From Kluyvera genomosp. 3 (GTDB lineage Bacteria; Pseudomonadota; Gammaproteobacteria; Enterobacterales; Enterobacteriaceae): 64,000 nt of DNA. Made by a program: the position numbers and the translations under genes. Numbering within the stretch: the stretch's first letter is position 1; each line of letters starts with the position of its first letter. Where the stretch lies: the NCBI GenBank assembly GCA_002211745.1, contig CP022114.1, positions 4,372,645 to 4,436,644 of the forward strand. The letters run 5' to 3'. Under the pieces are notes generated by a model. That model was given only the letters and a program-made list of their open reading frames with translations. It was not told where the DNA came from and did no database searches. Below are positions 21,929 through 31,805 of the stretch, one piece after another.

Positions 21929-22872
21929 ATGCAAAATCGGCTGACCATCAAAGACATCGCTCGCCTGAGCGGTGTTGGTAAATCAACCGTCTCCCGCGTG
22001 CTGAATAACGAAAGTGGCGTCAGTGAACGTACCCGCGAGCGCGTGGAAGCGGTGATGTTCCAGCACGGCTTCTCCCCTTCTCGCTCCGCGCGCGCCATGC
22101 GCGGGCAAAGCGATAAAGTGGTCGCCATTATCGTCACTCGCCTGGATTCGCTGTCGGAAAATCTGGCGGTGCAAACCATGCTGCCCGCCTTCTACGAACA
22201 GGGCTACGACCCCATTATGATGGAAAGCCAGTTCTCGCCCGAAAAGGTCGTAGAACATCTGGCGATGCTCAAGCGCCGCAATATCGATGGCGTGATCCTG
22301 TTTGGGTTTACCGGCGTCACCGAAGAGACGCTGGCCAACTGGCAGCCCTCTCTGGTGCTGATGGCCCGCGATGCCAGCGGTTTCTCCTCAGTTTGCTATG
22401 ACGATCACGGCGCCATCACACTGCTGATGCAGCGCCTGTATGAACGCGGCCACCGCCATATCAGCTTCCTCGGGTACCACCGAGCGATGTCACCACCGGA
22501 CAGCGCCGTCATGATGCCTATCAGACCTTTTGCCAGCGCCATCAGCTCACGCCGATGGCCGCGCTACCGGCCTGGCGATGAAACAGGGCTACGACTTCGC
22601 ACGTGAGGTCATTGCCCCGAGACCACTGCGCTCATTTGCGCCACCGATACCCTGGCGCTGGGCGTCAGCAAATATTTCCAGGAACAGCGCATCGAGAGCG
22701 TCCAGCTAGCGAGCGTCGGCAACACCCCGCTGACCAAGTTCCTGCATCCAGAAATTATCACCGTCGATCCCGGCTATGCCGAGGCCGGACGCCGCGCCGC
22801 AGAGCAGCTGATCGCCCTGATCGGCGGTAAGCGCGAACCGCAGCAGATAGTGATCCCGCCCTCCTCGCCTAA
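21929..22872 (+). CDS. treR: trehalose operon repressor TreR (LacI family), frameshifted as given
   Basis: LacI-type repressor of treBC whose inducer is trehalose-6-phosphate. The N-terminal helix-turn-helix reads LTIKDIARLSGVGKSTVSRV, followed by the hinge and a periplasmic-binding-protein-like effector domain (MLPAFYEQGYDPIMMES, CATDTLALG, ASVGNTPLTKFLHPEI). Four losses of G or C break the frame near 22478, 22572, 22618 and 22859. Restoring them gives 315 residues ending IPALLA, the length of E. coli TreR. It is divergent from mgtA and upstream of treB. Confidence 0.92.
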
Positions 22873-22906
22873 GCGTAAAGTCTGCTTTAATGTGATCTTT
22901 GCTGCG

Positions 22907-22926
22907 TTTCGGGAACGTTCCCATTT
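22907..22926 (+). promoter_or_regulatory. TreR operator in front of treB
   Basis: TTTCGGGAACGTTCCCATTT contains the perfect 12-bp palindrome GGGAACGTTCCC (22911-22922) with the central CpG typical of LacI-family operators. It lies between treR and treB. A TGTGA half-site at 22891 just upstream could be one arm of a weak CRP site, but the other arm is poor. Confidence 0.82.
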
Positions 22927-23066
22927 TCCCAAATGCGTAAACCCGCTACGCTTATATTCAGCGTATTACTCACTGTTCATATCCTGAGTCCGTCAGGTTA
23001 CCCATACCAGGGCAGTCTGAATTGGCGGTTATCGGGGAGATCTTATCTCTGTTTGAAGGCCCTATC

Positions 23067-24486
23067 ATGAGCAAAAAAATAGAACAAAAGAACATCGATA
23101 AACTTATCGAGCTGGTTGGCGGACGCGAAAACATCGCCACCGTCAGCCATTGCATCACGCGCCTGCGTTTTGTGCTGAACGATCCGGCCAAAGCCAATCC
23201 GAAAGCCATCGAAGAACTGCCGATGGTGAAGGGCTGCTTTACCAACGCCGGGCAGTTCCAGGTGGTGATCGGCACTGAAGTGGGCGACTACTATCAGGCG
23301 CTGCTCGCCACCACCGGCCAGACCGGCGTGGACAAAGAGCAAGCCAAACAGGCGGCGCGCCAGAACATGAAATGGCACGAGCAGATGATCTCCCACTTCG
23401 CGGAGATCTTCTTCCGCTGCTGCCGGCACTGATCAGCGGGGTTTGATCTTAGGCTTCCGTAACGTAATCGGCGATCTGCCGATGAGCAACGGCCAGACGC
23501 TGGCGCAGATGCACCCGTCGCTGCAAACCATCTATGACTTCCTGTGGCTGATTGGCGAAGCTATCTTCTTCTACCTGCCTGTCGGTATCTGCTGGTCGGC
23601 GGTGAAGAAAATGGGCGGTACGCCGATTCTCGGCATCGTGCTCGGCGTGACGCTGGTTTCCCCACAACTGATGAACGCCTATCTGCTGGGTCAGCAGGTG
23701 CCGGAAGTGTGGAACTTCGGCCTGTTTACCATCGCTAAAGTCGGCTACCAGGCGCAGGTTATCCCGGCGCTGCTGGCGGGTCTGACCCTCGGCTTTATTG
23801 AGACGCGCCTTAAGCGCATCGTGCCGGACTACCTGTACCTCGTTATCGTACCGGTGTGCTCGCTGATTCTGGCGGTATTCCTTGCTCACGCGATTATCGG
23901 GCCATTCGGTCGCCTGATTGGCGATGGCGTTGCCTTCGCCGTGCGTCACCTGCTGACCGGCAGCTTCGCACCGATTGGCGCCGCGCTGTTCGGCTTCCTG
24001 TACGCGCCGCTGGTGATTACCGGCGTGCACCAGACCACGCTGGCGATTGATATGCAGATGATTCAGAGCATGGGCGGCACCCCGGTATGGCCGATGATTG
24101 CCCTGTCGAACATCGCGCAGGCGTCTGCCGTCGTCGGCATTATCATCTGCAGCCGTAAGGCGAAAGAGCGTGAAATCTCAGTTCCGGCGGCTATCTCTGC
24201 CTACCTCGGCGTCACCGAACCGGCCATGTACGGGATCAACCTGAAATACCGCTTCCCGATGCTCTGCGCGATGATTGGTTCCGGTATCGCGGGCCTGCTG
24301 TGCGGCCTGTACGGCGTGCTGGCGAACGGTATCGGCGTCGGCGGCCTGCCGGGCATCCTGTCAATCAAACCGACCTTCTGGGGCGTTTATAGCATCGCGA
24401 TGATCATCGCCGTGGTCGTGCCGATTATTCTGACCATGATGGTATACAAGCGCAAAGAGAGTCAGGGCACGCTGCCCGTCATGTAA
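23067..24486 (+). CDS. treB: trehalose-specific PTS enzyme IIBC TreB, frameshifted as given
   Basis: Inner-membrane PTS permease that imports trehalose as trehalose-6-phosphate. The N-terminal EIIB domain has the phospho-cysteine in TVSHCITRLRFVLND (Cys 29). The EIIC domain follows, with GAEIFF-type segments, FYLPVGICWSAVKKMGGTPI and GVTEPAMYGIN. There is no EIIA domain, so it relies on Crr (EIIA-Glc), as in E. coli. Two losses near 23413 (C) and 23441 (G) break the frame. The repaired protein is 473 residues. Confidence 0.93.
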
Positions 24487-24540
24487 ACACACCTTCTTCG
24501 GGCGCATTTGCGCCCCTGATTCTTATTCGAGGACAACCCA

Positions 24541-26182
24541 ATGAATACACTACCTCACTGGTGGCAAAACGGCGTGATTTACCAGATCTACCCGAAAAGC
24601 TTCCAGGACACGACCGGCAGCGGAACGGGAGATCTGCGCGGCGTGACCTCACGACTCGACTATCTGCAAAAGCTCGGCGTTGATGCCCTCTGGATAACAC
24701 CGTTCTACGTCTCTCCGCAGGTGGATAACGGTTACGATATTGCTGACTACACCGAGATCGACCCCTCTTACGGCACGCTCGACGATTTTGATAAGCTGGT
24801 TGCCGAAGCCCATCAGCGCGGCATTCGTATCGTGCTGGACATGGTGCTCAACCACACCTCCACCCACCATGCGTGGTTTAAAGAATCGCTGAATAAAGAG
24901 AGCCCGTACCGCCAGTTCTATATCTGGCGCGACGGTACCCCGGACACCCCGCCGAATAACTGGCGTTCGAAGTTTGGCGGCAACGCCTGGCAGTGGGATG
25001 CGGCCAGCGGGCAGTACTATCTGCATCTGTTCGCCACCGAGCAGGCGGATCTCAACTGGGAAAACGAGGCGGTACGCGCCGAGTTGAAAAAGGTCTGTGA
25101 GTTCTGGGCCGATCGCGGCGTCGATGGCCTGCGTCTCGACGTTATCAACCTCATCTCTAAAGACCAGTCCTTCCCGGACGATCATCAGGGCGACGGCCGC
25201 CGCTTCTATACCGATGGCCCACGCGCGCATGAGTTCCTGCAGGAGTTCAGCCGCGACGTCTTTACCCGCGCGGCCTGATGACCGTCGGCGAGATGTCCTC
25301 CACCTCCCTCGAAAACTGTCAGCAATACGCCTCTCTCGACGGTAAAGAGCTGTCGATGACCTTTAATTTCCACCACCTGAAGGTGGACTACCCTGGCGGC
25401 GAGAAGTGGACGCTGGCGCGTCCGGATTTCGTGGCGCTGAAATCGCTGTTTAGTCACTGGCAGCAGGGCATGCACAACCGGGCGTGGAACGCGCTGTTCT
25501 GGTGTAACCACGACCAGCCGCGCATCGTCTCCCGCTTTGGTGACGAAGGTGAATATCGCATCACGGCGGCGAAGATGCTGGCGATGGTGCTACATGGCAT
25601 GCAGGGGACGCCGTACATCTATCAGGGCGAAGAAATTGGCATGACCAACCCGCACTTCACGACGATAGAGCAGTACCGCGACGTTGAAAGCCACAACATG
25701 TATAACGAGCTGCTGGCGCAGGGGCGCGATGCCGACGAACTGCTGGCGATTCTGGCCAGCAAATCCCGCGACAACAGCCGTACGCCGATGCAGTGGGACG
25801 CCAGCCCTAACGCCGGATTTACCACTGGCGAACCGTGGATTGGCGTCAGCCATAACTTTGCCGACATCAACGTTGAACGTGCGCTGGCCGATCCTGATTC
25901 CGTGTTTTACACCTACCAGCAGTTGATTGCACTGCGTAAATCCGAACCGGTGCTGACCTGGGGCGACTACCAGGATCTGCTGCCGGAGCATCCGTCGCTG
26001 TGGTGTTACCGCCGTCAGTGGCAGGGCAGACGCTGCTGGTCGCCGCGAACCTCAGCGGCGAGCCACAGGACTGGGAGCCACCGGCGGGCTCCACCGATGG
26101 CGAAGTGCTGATGAGCAACTACGCCACTCCAGCCGGTATGACGCTGCGACCGTTTGAAGCCATCTGGTGGCTACAGCGTTAA
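24541..26182 (+). CDS. treC: trehalose-6-phosphate hydrolase TreC (GH13), frameshifted as given
   Basis: Cytosolic alpha-amylase-family enzyme that splits trehalose-6-phosphate to glucose and glucose-6-phosphate. It opens MNTLPHWWQNGVIYQIYPKS. GH13 conserved regions are visible: DMVLNHTS, GLRLDVINLI with the nucleophile Asp, VGEMSST with the acid/base Glu, and FWCNHDQPR. Losses of C near 25270 and G near 26028 break the frame; repaired length is 547 residues. It lies 54 nt after treB in the treBC operon. Confidence 0.93.
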
Positions 26183-26191
26183 ACCTCCGCG

Positions 26192-26220
26192 GCCCGGTAG
26201 CGCCCTGCTGCCGGGCTTCT
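26192..26220 (+). terminator. terminator after treC
   Basis: GCCCGG at 26192-26197 pairs with CCGGGC at 26211-26216 and is followed by TTCTTC, just after the treC stop. Modest stem, interrupted T tract. Confidence 0.5.
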
Positions 26221-26350
26221 TCGCATCCCGCTGTTTTTCGGTCCTTTTTTGGACACTTCTTGAGCATAAAAATTTACATTACCCTCAACGCCTGTCATCT
26301 GTACTCTTGCATTTTTACTTTGTTCTGAATCAATAAAAGCGCAAACATCT

Positions 26351-26364
26351 TTGATGCAAATCAC
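26351..26364 (+). promoter_or_regulatory. FNR box upstream of nrdD
   Basis: TTGATGCAAATCAC matches the FNR consensus TTGAT-N4-ATCAA at 9 of 10 defined positions. FNR activation of the anaerobic reductase operon under oxygen limitation is established in E. coli. The 385-bp gap 26183-26567 otherwise holds the NrdR and DnaA sites listed separately. Confidence 0.75.
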
Positions 26365-26407
26365 TACATATAGAACTTAAAATGCGTCCCGGCCCTACAT
26401 ATGGTAT
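26361..26407 (+). promoter_or_regulatory. paired NrdR boxes upstream of nrdD
   Basis: TCACTACATATAGAAC (26361-26376) and GCCCTACATATGGTAT (26392-26407) each keep the CTACATAT-G core of the NrdR box (consensus near ACACTATATATAGTGT). They are 31 bp apart start to start, about three helical turns, as expected for NrdR pairs. The first overlaps the FNR site by 4 bp. Confidence 0.7.
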
Positions 26408-26455
26408 TTATCGTCTATCATTGCACAATGAGAATCACGAAAAAGATAGCCGGTA

Positions 26456-26540
26456 TGTGGATAACCTGGGCCGCACGCGGGGAAAGTATTGGTTAATGGA
26501 GTAAATACGCCAATCGCTGTTTTCCCACCTCTGTGGATAA
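26456..26540. promoter_or_regulatory. two perfect DnaA boxes in the nrdD leader
   Basis: TGTGGATAA occurs at 26456-26464 and at 26532-26540. Each is the exact reverse complement of the strong DnaA box TTATCCACA. They lie between the NrdR boxes and the nrdD start, 76 bp apart. DnaA control is known for nrdAB; for nrdDG it is inferred. Confidence 0.6.
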
Positions 26541-26567
26541 CCTGTTCTTATAAATATTGGAGTGATC

Positions 26568-28705
26568 ATGACACCGCATGTGATGAAACGAGATGGCTGT
26601 AAAGTGCCGTTCAAATCAGAGCGCATCAAAGAAGCAATTCTGCGTGCAGCTAAAGCAGCGGGAGTCGATGACGCAGACTATTGCGCCACCGTCGCAGCAA
26701 TCGTTAGCCAACAAATGCAGGACCAGTCGCAGGTTGATATCAACGAAATCCAGACCGCCGTTGAAAACCAGCTGATGTCCGGGCCGTACAAACAGCTCGC
26801 TCGCGCCTACATCGAATATCGCCATGACCGCGACAGCCAGCGCGAGAAGCGCGGCCGCCTGAACCAGGAAATTCGCGGCCTGGTTGAGCAGACCAACTCG
26901 GCACTGCTTAACGAAAACGCCAACAAAGACAGCAAAGTGATCCCGACCCAGCGCGACCTGCTGGCCGTATCGTCGCCAAACACTACGCTCGCCAGCACCT
27001 GCTGCCGCACGACGTGGTCATGGCGCACGAGCGCGGCGTGATTCACTACCACGACCTCGACTATTCGCCGTTCTTCCCGATGTTCAACTGTATGCTGATC
27101 GATCTGAAAGGCATGCTAACCCAGGGCTTCAAAATGGGTAACGCGGAAATTGAGCCGCCGAAATCCATCTCGACCGCCACAGCGGTAACCGCGCAGATTA
27201 TCGCGCAGGTCGCCAGCCACATTTATGGCGGTACCACCATCAACCGCATCGATGAAGTGCTGGCGCCGTTCGTCACTGAAAGCTTCAACAAGCACCGTAA
27301 AATCGCCAACGAATGGCAGATTCCGAACGCGGAAGAATACGCTCGTTCCCGCACGGAGAAAGAGTGCTACGACGCCTTCCAGTCGCTGGAGTATGAAGTC
27401 AACACGCTGCATACCGCCAACGGCCAGACCCCGTTCGTGACCTTTGGTTTCGGCCTCGGCACCAGCTGGGAATCGCGTCTGATTCAGCAGTCCATTCTGC
27501 GTAATCGTATCGCGGGCCTCGGCAAAAACCGCAAAACCGCGGTGTTCCCGAAGCTGGTGTTCGCCATTCGCGACGGCCTGAACCATAAGCCGGGCGATGC
27601 CAACTACGACATCAAACAGCTGGCACTGGAGTGCGCCAGCAAGCGCATGTATCCGGACATCCTCAACTACGATCAGGTGGTGAAAGTCACCGGTTCGTTT
27701 AAAACTCCGATGGGCTGCCGCAGCTTCCTCGGCGTGTGGGAGAATGAAAACGGCGAGCAGGTGCATGATGGGCGTAACAACCTCGGCGTGATCAGCCTTA
27801 ACCTGCCGCGCATTGCGCTGGAAGCGAAAGGTGATGAAGCCGCGTTCTGGTCACTGCTGGACGAACGTCTGGTGCTGGCGCGTAAAGCGCTGATGACCCG
27901 TATTGCTCGCCTGGAAGGGGTGAAAGCCCGTGTCGCGCCAATCCTCTACATGGAAGGGGCCTGCGGCGTGCGTCTGAAAGCCGACGACGACGTTTCAGAA
28001 ATCTTCAAAAACGGTCGGGCCTCTATCTCTCTGGGCTACATCGGCATCCACGAGACCATCAACGCGCTGTTCGGCAATCAGCATATGTACGACAGCGAAA
28101 TGCTGCGTGAAAAAGGCGTGGCGATCGTTCAGCGTCTGCGCGATGCCGTTGACCAGTGGAAAGAGGAAACCGGCTACGGTTTCAGCCTGTACAGCACGCC
28201 AAGCGAAAACCTGTGCGACCGCTTCTGCCGTCTCGACACCGCCGAATTTGGCGTGGTGGAAGGCGTTACCGACAAAGGCTACTACACCAACAGCTTCCAC
28301 CTCGACGTGGAGAAGAAAGTTAACCCGTACGACAAAATCGACTTTGAAGCACCGTACCCGCCGCTGGCGAACGGCGGCTTCATTTGCTACGGCGAATATC
28401 CGAACATTCAGCACAACCTGAAAGCGCTGGAAGACGTGTGGGACTACAGCTACCAGCACGTGCCGTACTACGGCACCAACACGCCGATCGACGAATGCTA
28501 CGAGTGCGGCTTTACCGGTGAGTTCGAGTGCACCAGCAAAGGCTTCACCTGCCCGAAATGCGGTAACCATGACGCGGCTCGCGTGTCGGTCACCCGCCGC
28601 GTGTGCGGCTACCTCGGCAGCCCGGATGCTCGTCCGTTCAACGCCGGTAAACAGGAAGAAGTGAAGCGCCGCGTTAAGCACCTGGGTAACGGGCAGCTCG
28701 GTTAA
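26568..28705 (+). CDS. nrdD: anaerobic ribonucleoside-triphosphate reductase NrdD, frameshifted as given
   Basis: Oxygen-sensitive glycyl-radical enzyme that reduces NTPs to dNTPs with formate as reductant. The N-terminal ATP-cone begins MTPHVMKRDGCKVPF. The catalytic core has CASKRMYPDIL and GCRSFLGVWENE. A four-cysteine zinc site reads CYECGFTGEFECTSKGFTC then CPKCG. The C-terminal radical loop is RRVCGYLGSPDARPF. One G is missing near 26969; the repaired protein is 712 residues, the E. coli length. The start is the ATG at 26568, preceded by GGAGTG. nrdG follows after a repeat. Confidence 0.95.
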
Positions 28706-28720
28706 GTCCAGGCGGTTTAT

Positions 28721-28760
28721 CCCTCACCCTAGCCCTCTCCCCTCAGGGGAGAGGGAACCG
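28721..28760 (+). repeat. palindromic intergenic repeat (CCCTCTCCCC family), copy 2, single unit
   Basis: CCCTCACCCTAGCCCTCTCC and GGGGAGAGGG form a hairpin inside the 107-bp nrdD-nrdG gap. Only one unit is present here. The stem could tune the relative level of nrdG in the shared transcript. Confidence 0.8.
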
Positions 28761-28812
28761 TTTTACCGCTCGCTGTACGACCGTATACCGGCCAAAAATC
28801 TGGAACGCGAAA

Positions 28813-29277
28813 ATGAACTTCCATCAATACTATCCGGTTGATATCGTCAACGGCCCCGGCACGCGCTGCACCCTGTTTGTTGCCGGCTGCGTTCACGAAT
28901 GTCCTGGCTGCTATAACAAGAGCACCTGGCGCGTGAACTCTGGCCAGCCGTTCACCGCCGAGATGGCCGACCGCATCATCGCCGACCTTAACGACACCCG
29001 CGTCAAGCGCCAGGGAATTTCGCTCTCCGGCGGCGACCCGTTGCATCCGCAAAACGTGCCGGAGATCCTCAAGCTGGTGCAGCGCATCCACGCTGAATGC
29101 CCAGGCAAAGATATCTGGGTGTGGACCGGTTACAAGATTGACGAACTGAATGCCGCGCAGATGGAGGTCGTCGACCTGATCAACGTGCTGGTTGACGGTA
29201 AGTTTGTGCAGGATTTAAAAGACCCGGCGCTGATCTGGCGCGGCAGCAGCAATCAGGTGGTTCACCACCTGCGTTAA
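28813..29277 (+). CDS. nrdG: anaerobic ribonucleotide reductase-activating protein NrdG
   Basis: Radical SAM enzyme that installs the glycyl radical on NrdD. The 154-residue protein opens MNFHQYYPVDIVNGPGTRCT. The Fe-S cluster motif CX3CX2C is visible as CVHECPGC near residues 26-33, followed by the SAM-binding GISLSGGDPLHPQN. Intact, same strand as nrdD. Confidence 0.95.
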   Translation: MNFHQYYPVDIVNGPGTRCTLFVAGCVHECPGCYNKSTWRVNSGQPFTAEMADRIIADLNDTRVKRQGISLSGGDPLHPQNVPEILKLVQRIHAECPGKDIWVWTGYKIDELNAAQMEVVDLINVLVDGKFVQDLKDPALIWRGSSNQVVHHLR

Positions 29278-29280
29278 GCG

Positions 29281-29565
29281 CTACAGCCGTTTATGCGCGT
29301 TCTGATAAACGGCTGACCTTTCACGTTTTCCCACCGCGATAACAAAGACGACCACGACATCGTCGCGAACTTGATACACCAGCCGATACCCAGACGCTTT
29401 GAGCTTTATTTTGTAGCAGTCAGGAAATTCATGCAGCCTGGCGGAGGCGATCCGTGGATTCTGTAACACCTTTGCCAAACGGCTTTTAAACTGTGCTTTT
29501 ACGGTTTCACCGAGCTTATGCCACTCCCGAAGCGCACGAGGATCAAACTCCAGCTCATAGGTCAT
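29281..29565 (-). CDS. relE: RelE-type mRNA interferase toxin
   Basis: Ribosome-dependent mRNA endonuclease of a type II toxin-antitoxin pair. The 94-residue protein matches E. coli RelE along its length: MTYELEFDPRALREWHKLG, then DCYKIKLKASGYRLVYQV with basic catalytic residues, and FVIAVGKRERSAVYQNA. It overlaps the relB stop by 11 nt, as usual for coupled relBE. The start at 29565 is the one that aligns with RelE. It converges on nrdG with a 3-nt gap. Confidence 0.93.
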   Translation of the reverse strand: MTYELEFDPRALREWHKLGETVKAQFKSRLAKVLQNPRIASARLHEFPDCYKIKLKASGYRLVYQVRDDVVVVFVIAVGKRERSAVYQNAHKRL

Positions 29566-29797
29566 CCAGATTAACCTTGATGCCTTTCTCCGGGTTCGCC
29601 AGACGCTCACGAACCGTTTGCAGCAACGCCTCTTCGCTGTCGCTAATGATCGCCGTTTTTACCGGCATGCGCCCATTTTCAGCAACGTACTGAAAGAGAA
29701 GCCGGACGGCTTCGGTTGGCGTGATATCGAGTTTTTCCAACACGGCATAAGCCTCTTTTTTGAGATTATCGTCCAGTCGGACGTTGAGCGTAGCCAT
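29555..29797 (-). CDS. relB: RelB/DinJ-type antitoxin
   Basis: Antitoxin that neutralises RelE and autorepresses the operon. The 80-residue protein has an N-terminal ribbon-helix-helix (MATLNVRLDDNLKKEAYAVL, ITPTEAVRLLF) and an acidic C-terminal RelE-binding tail (GIKVNLDDL). The start is the ATG following CTGGAGGC. The palindromic operator at 29820 lies 22 bp upstream. Confidence 0.92.
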   Translation of the reverse strand: MATLNVRLDDNLKKEAYAVLEKLDITPTEAVRLLFQYVAENGRMPVKTAIISDSEEALLQTVRERLANPEKGIKVNLDDL

Positions 29798-29819
29798 TAT
29801 GCCTCCAGAAAGCGTAAAG

Positions 29820-29843
29820 ATGTAATGCATTATAGCATTACAT
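29820..29843 (-). promoter_or_regulatory. relBE operator overlapping the -10 element
   Basis: ATGTAATGC at 29820-29828 and GCATTACAT at 29835-29843 are perfect inverted arms. Read on the minus strand, the six bases between them are TATAAT. A further ATTACAT half-site follows at 29850. This is the expected layout for RelB autorepression. Confidence 0.82.
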
Positions 29844-29874
29844 TTGAATTACATTGCGTTCTGGATAACGCCTC

Positions 29875-31783
29875 TCAAAACCGGCTGACGCACTCCATCG
29901 CCACCGCCTTAAACTCATCAAAGCTGCGGGTCGCTGCCAGGCGCGTCATCGCTCGCTCGCGCAGGAAAGTGACAAAAATATCGTAGATAGCCATCGCCTC
30001 TTCATACTCGCTTTTGCTGATCGCCAGCAGGAAGATGATGTGTGCGGTTTCGTCGCCCAGGCGATACCATGGGAGCAATAACGGTATACACCACGGTCTT
30101 CTGCGCCAGCAGTCCTAAGGCGTGCGGCAGCGCAATGCCGTCGCCGAGCATGGTGCTGACAATCGCTTCACGCTCCACCACCGACGCGTGGAATGCGGCA
30201 TCAACAAAACCTTCCTGCTGCAACTGCTGGCATAGCTCGGCAAACAGGGTTTGCTGATCCATCGGCGCGTCTATCACGCGGAAATGCGCTTCATCGAAGT
30301 ATTTGTTGAGCATAAATGGGCGGGTACGGTCCACCAGCACCAGCTTACCGATTTGGTCCAGCTGATAGTCGGTGGGGAACGGCGCAATCGTTATAACGGG
30401 TTTATCTTTTTCGCTAATACGTACCGTCGAGATGACGAAATCTTCCGCCACCGTCGCCCGCTGTTCGTACTCGCGCTGGGAGAGCGTGGCGCCAATTTCT
30501 ACCTGCGGATATTTACGCTGCAAAATAGCTTCAATCATCCGCACCATCGCGTTACCCGCATCGCAGACCAGCAGCACCTGCGGCTGACGTTGATAGCCAA
30601 TGTTGTAGTGGCGCTCCAGCCCGACGCCAATATGCAGCACCAGAAAACCAATCTCGTTTTCACTGATGGCGTACGGCGTATATTTTCCCCAACTGGAGAC
30701 GGCCGCCAGCGTCATGTCCCAGGCCATGGGATAGTGCTGCTTGATGTTATCGAGCAACGGGTTGGGGATCATTATCTGGTAACGCACCCGGGTAATCATG
30801 GTTTTGATATGGGTCAGCAGGTCGGCATGCAGCTGGGCGTCGTCCAGTAGATTGTAGTTATATTGCTGATTAATATAGCTAAGAATGTAGTTCACCAGCG
30901 CCTCGTCATCGTCGGCGCTAATGGTTTCCGGGTCGACGTCCTGCACCTGGCGGGCGGCAAGGTGCACGCACAGCCACTCCTCTTCCGCCGGCGAAAAACC
31001 TTTCCCTACCAGTTGTTGCAAAGTATTGGCGAAATCATGGGCGACATCGCGCACGTTTTGCGCCACATCTTCCGCGCTGAAATCCGCCAACGGATACCCG
31101 TCGCGTACGCGGCGTACCGCCACCGCACCATACAGACAAATAAAACGTTCGCCCGCATCGGTCAGACGCACATGGTGACGGGTTAACGTCTCCTGCAGCG
31201 TGCCTTCCAGCAGGGTTGGCACACTGGCATCAAACGCCTCTTCACGAATCAGCGGGTTCAGCGGCCCCTGCTGGCTTAGCTCCCACAGAAGATCGGTCAG
31301 GCAAGCGCGAATAGAGACTTCGCTGCCGAACAGCTTCATGCCGTGACGCGGACGCGTCTCCAGCGTCAGCTGATAGCGCTGAAAATGCTCGCGTACGTCG
31401 ACCATATCGCTCTGCAACGTGGCGCGGCTGACAAACCACGAGTCAGCCAGATCCTCAAGCTTGATGGAGAAGGCCGACGTTAAAAAGCGCACCAGCAAAA
31501 AGTGCACGCGATCCTGAGCGGTACGCGGGATATGCTGCGTTTTCGGCGCGCTCTCTTCCAACGTCTGGTAGCGCGTGGGATCGTCGATTTTTAGCTGATA
31601 GCCGCTGCCCCGCGTCAGCACAAACTGCGCGCCGTAATGCATCAAAAGCGCATTGAGCGCAGTGATATCGGCGCGTACGGTACGGGTTGAGACCGACAGC
31701 CGCTGCGCCAGCTCATCCTGGGGCAGCGTTTCGTTTTGCAGCAGGGTAAAGAGTTGCGCTAAACGTTGGTTGGGAAATCGCAT
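29875..31783 (-). CDS. PRD-containing PTS-type transcriptional regulator (MtlR/LicR-like), frameshifted as given
   Basis: Probable activator of the locus at 31806-38601. Domain order in the 636-residue protein: N-terminal helix-turn-helix (MRFPNQRLAQLFTLLQNETL, VSTRTVRADITALN), a second helical region, two PRDs at about 180-400, an EIIB-like domain with QVLLVCDAGNAM (Cys near 405), and an EIIA-like domain with GIALPHALG (His near 557). It has DNA-binding helices rather than the RNA-binding CAT domain of BglG, so it should act at a promoter. PTS phosphorylation of the PRDs and EII domains is the known mode of control. Losses of C and G near 30076 and 30059 break the frame. No complete PTS permease is encoded nearby. 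Confidence 0.85.
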
Positions 31784-31805
31784 GTCGGTTCCTTCATGTT
31801 ACGGC

